DNA of 64,000 bases from CATOSD01 sp965203135 (GTDB lineage Bacteria > Chloroflexota > Dehalococcoidia > Lucifugimonadales > CATOSD01), in assembly GCA_965203135.1 (NCBI GenBank), contig CBDBBO010000002.1, positions 434,001 to 498,000 on the forward strand. The letters run 5' to 3'. Every line of letters starts with the position of its first letter. Positions within the stretch are counted from its first letter, which is position 1. The notes beneath the pieces are model-generated. The model had not been told where the DNA came from and did no database searches. It saw only the letters and a list, made by a program, of their open reading frames with translations. Made by a program: the position numbers and the translations under genes. Shown here piece by piece: positions 54,601 through 62,343 of the stretch.

Positions 54601-54986
54601 GCATCGCCGACCGGGACAAGGCCGAGGCGGTGCCGCTGGTGCGCGACCTCGCACGCGGCGGCTACACCATCTACGCCACCGGCGGCACCGCCGCCATGAT
54701 TCGCGCCCTCAACATCCCGGTCGTCGCCATAGAGAAGGTGCTCTCCGGCGCCCACCCCAACGTGGTCGACGTCATCGAGAACGGAGTCGTCGACGCCGTG
54801 GTGAACACCGTCACCGGCGACCGCGAGGTGCTCCAGGACGGCTTCAACATCCGCCGCGCCGCCGTCGAGCGCCGCATCCCCTGCTTCACCTCCCTCGACA
54901 CCGCCCGCGCCGCCGTCGAGAGCCTGGTCGAAGGCGAAATGCGCTACAACGTGGCCCCGCTGTCCACATACCTGGCCCGCGGATAA
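51684..54986 (+). CDS. carB: Carbamoyl-phosphate synthase large subunit
   Basis: An 1100-residue synthetase with two ATP-grasp halves ([21 protein letters not shown] at the N terminus; its copy [17 protein letters not shown] in the middle) and a C-terminal MGS-like allosteric domain ([13 protein letters not shown]). GTG start follows the vapC stop by 25 bases. The second ATP-grasp half carries a short extra loop ([14 protein letters not shown]), absent from typical CarB. Confidence 0.97.
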   Translation: [1100 protein letters not shown]

Positions 54987-54997
54987 CGGACCCTCAA

Positions 54998-55038
54998 AGT
55001 TCCTACCCCTTGACGGAGGAAGGTCAAGACGGGGGCGA
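54998..55038 (+). repeat. Degenerate dispersed palindromic repeat
   Basis: AGTTCCTACCCCTTGACGGAGGAAGG... then AAGACGGGGGCG: a decayed copy of the CCTTCCCC family after carB. The rest of 54987-55188 holds TGgTATACT at 55069-55077 and AAATGGTTCCG at 55143-55153. Confidence 0.7.
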
Positions 55039-55068
55039 CGCCACATATGCCCTGAAGAAGGCCAGGCA

Positions 55069-55077
55069 TGGTATACT
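55069..55077 (+). promoter_or_regulatory. Putative extended -10 of RM operon
   Basis: TGgTATACT, 112 bases before the methyltransferase ATG; no -35 recognised. The intervening 5' leader contains AAATGGTTCCG (55143-55153). Confidence 0.4.
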
Positions 55078-55188
55078 ACGCCAACGCCGTTACACCCTTC
55101 ATGTTCAGTAATGCCAACTTTCCACTCTACGTAGATGAATTAAAATGGTTCCGAACAGGATTTCACCCTAAGTCTCACCTTAAGGCCT

Positions 55189-56517
55189 ATGTCGACTGGG
55201 ATCACTAGCCGTAAAGCGGTCAACTCAACCGATCAGAACAAGCTCCGATTGGAAGACCGGGCGATTCACGATTGGTACCGGTTCGTCCAGTCGTTCCCGC
55301 CACATCTGGTTCGCGATTACCTCGAACTCTTCGGCGTGAGCTCCTCCGACACGGTCTTGGACCCCTTCTGTGGCACAGGCACCACTCTGGTGGAGTGCAA
55401 GAAGCTCGGCATCGCAAGCGTGGGAATCGAATCCCATCCAATGGCTGCGCTTGCCAGCTCGGTCAAGGTTGATTGGTCCGCTGACCCGCAGGAACTGCTG
55501 CAATATGCCGCCAAGGTTGCTGCATTAGCGGAGACGTCAATAGGAAATGAAAACGGTGACCACCCAATCGGTGGCCCGTGGTTCGGTACGGGCAGCAGTG
55601 AGCCAATTGCTCTAAGGCAGCTTGACCCGGGCCAGGCGAAGCTGTTATTGAAAAACTCTATCAGCCCGATACCTCTGCACAAAACGCTCGTGCTGCTCCA
55701 AGAGGCAGAGCGATCTGGCAACTCCAACCTATTCAGGTACGGACAACTGGCGCTCGCAAAGGCCCTCGCCTACCGCATCGGCAACTTGAAGTTCGGTCCC
55801 GAAGTAGGGCTGGGTCGGATTAAGGACGACGCGCCCGTAGTTGAGGCCTGGCTTGAAGAAGTTCGAACGATCGCGAGGGACATTGCCAATACCCGGGAGC
55901 ACGATCATACACGCGCCAGAATTGTGCAGGCAGATGCGCGGGCCGCGGATAAAATACTGGCTCCACGTTCAATAGACGCCGTGGTAACGTCGCCTCCATA
56001 CCCGAACGAAAAGGACTACACGAGGACGACGCGGCTGGAGTCGGTCGTCCTCGGGCTGATACGGGACAGGCAGCAACTCAGATCGCTGAAGAAGGATATG
56101 GTCCGATCCAATACGAGAGGAGTGTACAAGACGGACACAGACGACCGGGTGGTCGAAAGACATCAGGCTATACAAGAAATCGCTAGTGCCATTGAGCGAA
56201 AGCGCATCGCAATGGGCAAGACGTCCGGCTTCGAGCGCCAGTACCACCGGGTTACGCAACTCTACTTTGGCGGAATGGCTAGACACCTGGAATCCCTGCG
56301 ACCAGCTCTTCGGCCTGGCGCAAAGCTGGCGTATGTGGTTGGCGACCAGGCGTCTTACTTGAGGGTCATGATCCGCACGGGACAAATCATCGCCGATCTT
56401 GCACAGTCGCTCGGGTACAAGATATTAGGCATTGACCTGTTTCGCACACGGCCTTCGACCGTTACAGGTCAGCAACTTCGTGAAGAAGTTGTAATCATGG
56501 AATGGAGAGGCGCCTGA
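55189..56517 (+). CDS. Type II DNA methyltransferase (TSPPY motif)
   Basis: A 442-residue SAM-dependent DNA methyltransferase: motif I LDPFCGTGTTL (Asp58 region, 58-67) and catalytic TSPPYPN at 267-271. TSPPY is usual in N4-cytosine enzymes, though some N6-adenine ones share it. A long helical insertion separates the motifs. ATG follows TAAGG. The next gene starts 8 bases later and looks like its cognate nuclease. Composition is more A+T-rich than carB, suggesting transfer. Confidence 0.88.
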   Translation: MSTGITSRKAVNSTDQNKLRLEDRAIHDWYRFVQSFPPHLVRDYLELFGVSSSDTVLDPFCGTGTTLVECKKLGIASVGIESHPMAALASSVKVDWSADPQELLQYAAKVAALAETSIGNENGDHPIGGPWFGTGSSEPIALRQLDPGQAKLLLKNSISPIPLHKTLVLLQEAERSGNSNLFRYGQLALAKALAYRIGNLKFGPEVGLGRIKDDAPVVEAWLEEVRTIARDIANTREHDHTRARIVQADARAADKILAPRSIDAVVTSPPYPNEKDYTRTTRLESVVLGLIRDRQQLRSLKKDMVRSNTRGVYKTDTDDRVVERHQAIQEIASAIERKRIAMGKTSGFERQYHRVTQLYFGGMARHLESLRPALRPGAKLAYVVGDQASYLRVMIRTGQIIADLAQSLGYKILGIDLFRTRPSTVTGQQLREEVVIMEWRGA

Positions 56518-56524
56518 TCGGAAT

Positions 56525-57328
56525 ATGCCGAGCACCAGCCGCTACGCCCGGATCATGGAGGCGCTATTCCACGCAAAGTACGAGAGCGGAAGCCGTGACG
56601 TGCCCTTTGAGCGGGAAGACATACGCACATTCGCTTCCAACCTGAACATTGCCCTGCCCAGGAACCTCGGAGACATAATCTACAGCTTCCGATACAGAAC
56701 TGAACTCCCGGAGAGCATTCTTGAATTGGCTCCACCCGGGGAGACATGGATTATCAGGCCGGCAGGGAGAGGCCGATACAGATTTGTCCTGGTCACTGAT
56801 ATACCCCTGGCTCCCAATCCGAACTTGGCGGTCACGAAGATACCCGACGCCACACCGGGGATCATCTCGATGTACGCCTTCAGCGACGAGCAGGCCCTCT
56901 TGGCCCGAGTCCGCTACAATCGACTCATAGATGTTTTTCTGGGCATCGCCTGCTACTCGCTTCAGAATCACCTTCGCACAACCGTTGCCGGCATGGGGCA
57001 AGTGGAGACAGACGAGATTTACGTCGGCGTAGACAAGGGCGGGGCCCATTATGTCGTGCCAGTCCAGGCTAAGGGAGGCAGCGACAGACTCAACCGAGTC
57101 CAGATTGAGCAGGACATAGCCGTCTGCTCAGAAAAACTGCCGACACTCATCTGTCGGCCTGTTGGGGCGCAATTCATGGCGGACGAGTTGATCGCACTCT
57201 TTGAGTTTGAGCAACAGGGCGAAGACATCAGAATATCGTCTGAGAAACACTACCAGCTTGTGCCCCCCGATGCCGTCACCGAACAGGACCTGCTCTCATA
57301 TCGCCAGCGATTGGCAAGCGGGATGTAG
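56525..57328 (+). CDS. Putative type II restriction endonuclease
   Basis: A 267-residue protein following the methyltransferase by 8 bases. It has a PD-(D/E)XK-like core: VETDEIYVGVD (Glu161, Asp163, Glu164) and VPVQAKGG (Gln181-x-Lys183), with QIEQD after it. The catalytic third acid is replaced by Gln, as in some restriction enzymes. Other recognisable regions: ARVRYNRLIDVFLGIACYSLQNH. The family is not named by me with certainty; recognition sequence unknown. Confidence 0.68.
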   Translation: MPSTSRYARIMEALFHAKYESGSRDVPFEREDIRTFASNLNIALPRNLGDIIYSFRYRTELPESILELAPPGETWIIRPAGRGRYRFVLVTDIPLAPNPNLAVTKIPDATPGIISMYAFSDEQALLARVRYNRLIDVFLGIACYSLQNHLRTTVAGMGQVETDEIYVGVDKGGAHYVVPVQAKGGSDRLNRVQIEQDIAVCSEKLPTLICRPVGAQFMADELIALFEFEQQGEDIRISSEKHYQLVPPDAVTEQDLLSYRQRLASGM

Positions 57329-57468
57329 GCGGCGATTCGGAAAGTTCTCATTGCAGCCCGTTGGTTCCGCTTGACGTCGCCGTTGTCCATCTGCGTTAGG
57401 CAAGCTGCCTCTCAATTCACGCAACCGCCACTCGAGGGTTCAAGCCAGACACTACCCCAAGGCCGATC

Positions 57469-57590
57469 GGAACGCCCCCAGTTCGTGCGCGTGATTGAAC
57501 TTGGAAGGTTCCGTTTACTTTGGGGGTTTTCTCGCCCGATGCTGTTCTTGCTGAACCCAGTAAGTAAACGGAACCACTTGGAACGCCCCC
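57469..57590. repeat. Nested direct and inverted repeats, MITE-like
   Basis: Direct repeats GGAACGCCCCC at 57469-57479 and 57580-57590 flank a 14-base perfect inverted repeat, GGTTCCGTTTACTT (57507-57520) and AAGTAAACGGAACC (57562-57575). No ORF of note lies inside. It abuts the insertion sequence's left end, and the rest of 57329-57591 shows no gene. Confidence 0.5.
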
Positions 57591-57596
57591 CGTGCG

Positions 57597-57651
57597 ACCT
57601 CAAAATCAATGGTTACCGAACGAGAGTTGTGACCTCAAAATTACGGTTACC
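57597..57651 (+). repeat. Left terminal repeats of insertion sequence
   Basis: Outer ACCTCAAAATCAATGGTTACC (57597-57617) and inner ACCTCAAAATTACGGTTACC (57632-57651). The transposase stop codon TAA (57613-57615) lies in the outer copy. Confidence 0.8.
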
Positions 57652-58821
57652 AGCGGTGTTCCAGTTTAGGGGGTCTCCACGCCTCCACGCCAGGCCTTGC
57701 AGCTTCTCGATCTCCGAGTCGATCTGACGACTCAGCCACAGCGGGTTGAGCGACGCGTACAGCTTCTCGAACACCACCCGCCGAGCACCCACAAGCGCCC
57801 CACTCCCGAGCATCCGCTTGTACGGCGTCATCCCCTCGTCGTGCATACGCACCACCCTATCACCCTGCCGACTCTTCCCAACGAGCCGGCGCACCGGCTG
57901 GAAGAAGTTCGCCTGCAGCCGCGCCAAAGAGTACACCTGCTGCATCTGCCTGAAGGCCGCGGACGAAGAGTACCGGCTGTGTCCGGTCAGCCGACGCACC
58001 ACCGCGCCGTTCTTCTGCTCGACGTGCGCGCTGTCGTTCTTACGGTACGGCCTGCTCCTTGTGAACGTGATGCCGTTGTTCTCGCAGTAGGCGTACAGAC
58101 CGCGGTTGATGAACTCAGAGCCGTTGTCCGAGTCCAGCCCCAGCAGAGGCACAGGCAACCTCCCCCGCATCCTGCGTATCGCCGCACCCACACGCTCCTG
58201 AGTCTTACCCCACACAACGTCCATGTCCACCCATCCCGTAGCTACGTCCACCGCCGTCACGGTCCACAGGTAGAACCCCTCCGTCGTCGCTCCGCAGTGC
58301 GCCACCGTGTCCACCTCCACGAAGCCGGGCCGCGCGTCGTCCCACTCCCAGTACGTCCGCACCGGGATGCGGTTCCTGAGCAGAGTCCCGGCCTTGGTCA
58401 GGCTGGTCGCTCTCTTCCTCACCGGCGCCTGGTGCACGGCCAGCAACCGCTCCAAAGTCGCCGCGCTCGCCCGCCCGAGCCTGGTCTCGGTGGAACAGTC
58501 CAACTCCAGTTCGCCGAACTCAGCCAGCCGCGACGCCAGCTCCCCCACGAACGGGTGCAGCCTTCTGGCGCCTATCCCGCCCGCCGCCTCGTGCACCACC
58601 CGGACCGCCTCGGCCACCTCCGGACCGTACTCGACCGGTCTGCCCACGCGCCCTCCCTTACCTTCTCGCCTCCGACCCGACAGGGCTCGTATCGCCGACT
58701 TCCTGTGATAGCCGGTCACGGCTTCCACCTCGTCCAGTATCTTTCCCTTCTCCTTCTTACCCGCCTTCAGGTACCTATCCATCTGCCGCTCCAGGTACTC
58801 TCGGACGCTCTTTTGGTTCAC
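57613..58821 (-). CDS. DDE integrase-type transposase
   Basis: A 402-residue rve-fold transposase. N terminus NQKSVREYLERQMDRYLKAGKKEKGKILDE, then HTH-like VTGYHRKSAIRAL. The DDE residues are Asp near 169 (FVEVDTVAH), Asp near 229-231 (LGLDSDNGSEF) and Glu near 268 (SAHVEQKNG), and the C terminus is read through the terminal repeats. GTG 58821 with GGAGG 5 bases upstream is preferred; upstream in-frame starts lie within or beyond the terminal repeats. Similar to ISNCY/IS481-type integrases. Intact. Confidence 0.88.
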   Translation of the reverse strand: MNQKSVREYLERQMDRYLKAGKKEKGKILDEVEAVTGYHRKSAIRALSGRRREGKGGRVGRPVEYGPEVAEAVRVVHEAAGGIGARRLHPFVGELASRLAEFGELELDCSTETRLGRASAATLERLLAVHQAPVRKRATSLTKAGTLLRNRIPVRTYWEWDDARPGFVEVDTVAHCGATTEGFYLWTVTAVDVATGWVDMDVVWGKTQERVGAAIRRMRGRLPVPLLGLDSDNGSEFINRGLYAYCENNGITFTRSRPYRKNDSAHVEQKNGAVVRRLTGHSRYSSSAAFRQMQQVYSLARLQANFFQPVRRLVGKSRQGDRVVRMHDEGMTPYKRMLGSGALVGARRVVFEKLYASLNPLWLSRQIDSEIEKLQGLAWRRGDPLNWNTAGNRNFEVTTLVR

Positions 58822-58839
58822 GGTTACCTCCAGCTTTTG

Positions 58840-58893
58840 GGTAACCGTAATTTTGAGGTACATTCTCCACTTCGGTAACCATAATTTTGATGT
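58840..58893 (-). repeat. Right terminal repeats of insertion sequence
   Basis: Inner GGTAACCGTAATTTTGAGGT (58840-58859) and outer GGTAACCATAATTTTGATGT (58874-58893), inverted relative to the left pair. Confidence 0.8.
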
Positions 58894-58904
58894 CATGCGC
58901 CCCC

Positions 58905-58934
58905 TTGACACCACCTGCACATCCGTGCTACGCT
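58905..58934 (+). promoter_or_regulatory. Strong promoter for HTH gene pair
   Basis: TTGACA (58905-58910), 18 bases, then TACGCT (58929-58934) within TGcTACGCT. It begins about 10 bases beyond the insertion sequence end, so the insertion has left it intact or it partly derives from it. The 170-base leader 58935-59106 is GC-rich with no other feature. Confidence 0.5.
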
Positions 58935-59106
58935 CCCCACATTGAGGGACCGACCCCGCCATCCGCCCACCGCGCGCACGGCAGCCGGGCCCTCCAGCCC
59001 CCTGTCCCATTCCTGCCGCATCTTGCTGCATTCGCTCCCGTGACCGTGCTCCAGGGCCACCCGGCGGAGCCGTTTCAACCGCGTCACAGCTAGGAGGTGC
59101 ATCAAA

Positions 59107-59517
59107 ATGCATCAAGATGCAACGGATTTCACTGAAAACCTAACCGAGAGGCAGCTAGTGGCCCTTCCACACCTGCTAAAGCCCGGCTCCCTAAGCGTCC
59201 GGGCACGCCACGCGGGGATCAACCGCACCACGCTCTACCGCTGGCTCCAGGACGAAAACTTCCGCGAATGCCTCGAATGGCTCCGCAAAGAGACCATGCG
59301 CTTCACACAAGCCCATCTCCAGGCCATGTCCTTCAAGGCCGCCGCCGTCCTCGACGACGCCCTCGATCACGACAGCGCCCGCATCCGCCTCGAGGCCGCC
59401 CGACTCGTCCTCGCGCAGGCCCACAACGCCCAGCGCGACCAGACCCTCCACGGCCGCGTCGAAAACCTCCACGACGCCGCGACCCTCCGGGAGGATGCGA
59501 CGTGGCGCCCTCAATAG
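59107..59517 (+). CDS. Helix-turn-helix protein, terminase-small-subunit-like
   Basis: A 136-residue protein with a predicted helix-turn-helix at about 26-47 (SLSVRARHAGINRTTLYRWLQD), resembling HTH proteins found in phage terminase small subunits and transposon helpers. The remainder is helical (DDALDHDSARIRLEAARLVLAQA). No terminase large subunit or phage gene is nearby. AGGAGGTGC upstream is a good ribosome-binding site. It may be a phage or plasmid remnant or a small regulator. Confidence 0.65.
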   Translation: MHQDATDFTENLTERQLVALPHLLKPGSLSVRARHAGINRTTLYRWLQDENFRECLEWLRKETMRFTQAHLQAMSFKAAAVLDDALDHDSARIRLEAARLVLAQAHNAQRDQTLHGRVENLHDAATLREDATWRPQ

Positions 59518-59807
59518 ACAACATGGTCTTCAGGCTCAGGAGAATGTACGCACGGGAGCGCACCCAGCTCGCCGCCTACGAGTTCGCCGACGCGGTCACG
59601 CTCAACTGGGAACGGTTCGCCAGTTCCGACGCCGAAGTCCTCGACTTCATGCGCGACCTCTGGCCCACCGACGCCTACCTGCCCAACCGGTACTCCGTCC
59701 TCGAATACCTCGAACGCTGCAAGACCCACGGTGTGAAACCGCTGAGCCGTCAAATCACCATCAGACTGATCCCTCGGCTCATCACCGAGGACGAAGAGTA
59801 CCTATGA
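59502..59807 (+). CDS. Small hypothetical protein, partner of HTH gene
   Basis: A 101-residue protein (MAPSIDNMVFRLRRMYARERTQLAAYEFADAV at its start). GTG 59502 is preceded by a strong GGGAGGA and overlaps the HTH gene's end by 16 bases, so the two are co-translated. Charged, helical, no recognised domain. Confidence 0.55.
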   Translation: MAPSIDNMVFRLRRMYARERTQLAAYEFADAVTLNWERFASSDAEVLDFMRDLWPTDAYLPNRYSVLEYLERCKTHGVKPLSRQITIRLIPRLITEDEEYL

Positions 59808-59821
59808 CCAGCAAGCTCCCG

Positions 59822-59848
59822 CCCCGTGCTTGATACGGGGATGGGGGT
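59822..59848 (+). repeat. Divergent copy of dispersed repeat
   Basis: CCCCGTGCTTGATACGGGGATGGGGGT: arms CCCCGT and ACGGGG plus the same ATGGGGGT tail as the main family. Confidence 0.55.
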
Positions 59849-59862
59849 AAGCCCTTCCGTTC

Positions 59863-59871
59863 TGGTATACT
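59863..59871 (+). promoter_or_regulatory. Putative extended -10 of glpK
   Basis: TGgTATACT, 24 bases before the TTG start of glpK. No -35 is apparent. Confidence 0.45.
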
Positions 59872-59895
59872 CGGCGCCACTCGAAAGGCACGCTG

Positions 59896-61398
59896 TTGGC
59901 GAAATCAGGCTACATACTGGCGATCGACCAGGGGACGACCGGCACCACCGCGCTCGCCGTGGACCACGACGGCAGGGTCGCCGGCCACGCCTACACGGAG
60001 ATCGCCCAGATCTACCCGCAGCCCGGCTGGGTGGAGCACGACCCGCTGGAGCTTTTCGGCTCCTGCGAGGCGACCGTCGCCGAGCTGTTCGAACAGACCG
60101 GCATCAGTCCCGCCGAGTTGCGCGCCATCGGCATCACCAACCAGCGTGAGACCACCATCGTCTGGGAGCGCGCCACAGGCCGGCCGGTGTTCAATGCCGT
60201 CGTCTGGCAGTGTCGCCGCACCTCCGCCATGTGCGACGAGCTGAAAGCCAGGGGCCTGGAGGACACGGTGCGCGCCAAGACCGGCCTGCCCATCGACGCC
60301 TACTTCTCCGCCACCAAGATACGCTGGATACTGGACGCCATCCCGGACGGTCAGCGCCGGGCCGAGGCGGGCGAGCTGGCCTTCGGCACGGTGGATAGCT
60401 GGCTGCTGTGGAACCTGACCGGCGGCGCGGTCCACGCCACGGACACCAGCAACGCCTCCAGCACTATGCTGTTCGACGTGGACGCGCTGGCCTGGGACGA
60501 CGAGTTGCTGGCGATGCTGGACATTCCCGCCGCACTTCTCCCTACAGTGGTGTCGTCCAGCCAGGTGTACGGCCACGCCGCAACCGGCCCGTTCTCCGGC
60601 CACGAGGTCCCGGTCGCCAGCATGGTGGGCGACCAGCAGGCGGCGCTGTTCGGCCAGGCCTGCTTCGAGCCGGGCATGTCCAAGAACACCTACGGCACCG
60701 GCTCGTTCGTCGTCCTCAACACCGGCGCGGAGCGCGTGGAGTCCGACCACGGCCTCATGTCGATAGTCGCCTGGACCAAGGACGGCGAGACCACCTACGC
60801 GCTGGAGGGCAGCATCTTCTCCACGGGGGCCACCGTCCAGTGGCTGAGAGACGGCCTCGAGCTGATAGAGACCTCGGCCCAGGTCGAGGAGCTTGCCACC
60901 TCCGTGCCGGACAACGGCGGCGTCTACCTCGTGCCCGCCTTCACCGGCCTCGGCGCGCCCCACTGGGACATGTACGCCAGGGGCGCGGTCGTCGGCATCA
61001 CCCGGGGCACCCAGCGCGGCCATCTCGCCCGCGCCGCGCTCGAGTCCACCGCGTACCAGACCCGCGACGTGATGGACGCCATGGAATCGGACACCGGCCT
61101 GCGCGTGCCCGTCCTGCGCGTGGACGGCGGCGGCGCCGCGAACGGCCTGCTGATGCAGTTCCAGTCGGACCTGCTCGGCATCCCCATCGAGCGCTGCTCG
61201 GTGCGCGAGACCACCGCCGTGGGCGCGGCCTACCTCGCCGGCCTCGCGGTCGGGTTCTGGGAAGACACCGACAAGCTGGCAAGCCACTGGTCCTCCGACG
61301 CCCGCTTCACGCCCCAGATGGACCCGGCCAACGTCGACCGGCTCTACGCAGACTGGAAACGCGCCGTCAAGCGCTCCGGGTCCTGGGCAAGGGACTAG
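59896..61398 (+). CDS. glpK: Glycerol kinase
   Basis: Phosphorylates glycerol with ATP to sn-glycerol 3-phosphate. The 500-residue FGGY kinase has ILAIDQGTTGTTALAVD at the N terminus, GITNQRETTIVWER, GDQQAALFGQ and VDGGGAANGLLMQFQSD near the C terminus. TTG start at 59896. No glpF or glpD is nearby. It converges with the ABC importer, overlapping the oppC-like stop by 4 bases. Confidence 0.97.
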   Translation: MAKSGYILAIDQGTTGTTALAVDHDGRVAGHAYTEIAQIYPQPGWVEHDPLELFGSCEATVAELFEQTGISPAELRAIGITNQRETTIVWERATGRPVFNAVVWQCRRTSAMCDELKARGLEDTVRAKTGLPIDAYFSATKIRWILDAIPDGQRRAEAGELAFGTVDSWLLWNLTGGAVHATDTSNASSTMLFDVDALAWDDELLAMLDIPAALLPTVVSSSQVYGHAATGPFSGHEVPVASMVGDQQAALFGQACFEPGMSKNTYGTGSFVVLNTGAERVESDHGLMSIVAWTKDGETTYALEGSIFSTGATVQWLRDGLELIETSAQVEELATSVPDNGGVYLVPAFTGLGAPHWDMYARGAVVGITRGTQRGHLARAALESTAYQTRDVMDAMESDTGLRVPVLRVDGGGAANGLLMQFQSDLLGIPIERCSVRETTAVGAAYLAGLAVGFWEDTDKLASHWSSDARFTPQMDPANVDRLYADWKRAVKRSGSWARD

Positions 61399-62309
61399 CT
61401 GGTGCCCCTCTGGCGCGGGTCGAGCACGTCTCGGAGGGAGTCCCCCAGCAGGTTGATGCCGAGCACCACCACGCTCAGGCAGAGGCCGGGGGCGATAGCG
61501 GCCTGTGGAGCGCTTCGCACGTAAGCCTGCGCGGAGGTTAGCATGTTGCCCCAAGATGCCGTGGGAGGCTGCACGCCAACGCCGAGGAAGCTGAGCGTAG
61601 ATTCCACCAGCACCGCCTGGCCGAAGTAGATCGCGAAGAGCACTATGTAGGGCGCGACGCAGTTTGGGGCTATGTGCCGCAACAGGATGCGCAGGTTCGT
61701 CGCGCCGATAGCCCGGGCGGCCTCCACAAACTCTCGCTCCTTTATGCCGAGCGCCGTTGCCCGCATCACCCTCGAAGAGACCACCAGGAATCCGAATGAG
61801 ACGGCGAGCACCATGTTCCACATGGTGAAGCCGATCATGGAGAGCAGCACAAGCACCAATAGCAGCCCCGGAATGGCCATGAGAATGTCCACCAGTCGCT
61901 GGCCAAAAAGGTCGAACTTGCCGCCGACGTAACCGCTGATGACGCCGAAAATGCTGCCGACGGTGATTCCCAGCCCCGGTGCGAAGAATCCCACGAACAG
62001 GGAGATTCTGGCGCCCACCAGTAGACGGCTGAAGATGTCGCGGCCCAGTTCGTCGGTCCCGAGCAGGTGCCTGCCACTCATCTCCCCGTAGGAAGGCCCG
62101 ATCGAGGGCTCGTTGGGATCGTAAGGCACTACCAGAGACGCCCCGAGGGCGAGTAGCACGAACACGAACACTATCACCGCCCCCACGGCTCCGAGAGGCT
62201 TCCGCGCGGAGAACTGGCGCGCGGGACTCAGAAGCCGCCGGCTGAGCGCGCTCGCCGTGCGGCCCGCCAGAGACATCTCGATCGATGGAGTGTATCGTCC
62301 CGTGTTCAT
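61395..62309 (-). CDS. Peptide/nickel ABC importer permease, DppC/OppC type
   Basis: A 304-residue inner-membrane permease with GTDELGRDIFSRLL before the first membrane segments of the transport module and the EAA loop EAARAIGATNLRILLRHIAPN. C terminus GDSLRDVLDPRQRG is family-standard. It is the second permease, downstream of the DppB-like gene by 34 bases. Substrate may be a peptide, nickel or a sugar derivative. Confidence 0.93.
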   Translation of the reverse strand: MNTGRYTPSIEMSLAGRTASALSRRLLSPARQFSARKPLGAVGAVIVFVFVLLALGASLVVPYDPNEPSIGPSYGEMSGRHLLGTDELGRDIFSRLLVGARISLFVGFFAPGLGITVGSIFGVISGYVGGKFDLFGQRLVDILMAIPGLLLVLVLLSMIGFTMWNMVLAVSFGFLVVSSRVMRATALGIKEREFVEAARAIGATNLRILLRHIAPNCVAPYIVLFAIYFGQAVLVESTLSFLGVGVQPPTASWGNMLTSAQAYVRSAPQAAIAPGLCLSVVVLGINLLGDSLRDVLDPRQRGTS

Positions 62310-62343
62310 TCCTCTGCTTCAGACACTCTTAGCGCGCTCGCTG

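Larger units (their letters stand above)
57593..58895 (-). mobile_element. Insertion sequence with two-tier terminal repeats
   Basis: About 1.3 kb carrying one DDE transposase on the minus strand. Each end has an outer and an inner copy of an ACCTCAAAAT(T)A(C)GGTTACC motif: outer at 57597-57617 and 58874-58893 (inverted, diverged), inner at 57632-57651 and 58840-58859 (inverted, perfect over 20 bases). Termini were placed by TG...CA reading and are approximate by a few bases. No clean target duplication was found. Confidence 0.8.

Noticed and set aside
55425..55445. GGGAATCGAATCCCATCC, recalling a tRNA T-arm
   Set aside because: Lies inside the methyltransferase coding frame, and no acceptor stem or anticodon arm can be drawn around it.
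57329..57591. Open frame starting 57371 between the restriction enzyme and insertion sequence
   Set aside because: It runs into the insertion sequence end and has no ribosome-binding site or recognisable domain.
57697..58878. Plus-strand open frame opposite the transposase
   Set aside because: Low-complexity shadow (His/Arg/Leu). The transposase on the minus strand has DDE residues and a good ribosome-binding site.
59905..61821. Long minus-strand open frame (638 codons) across glpK and the permease
   Set aside because: Antisense to glpK, whose residues and motifs are unambiguous.
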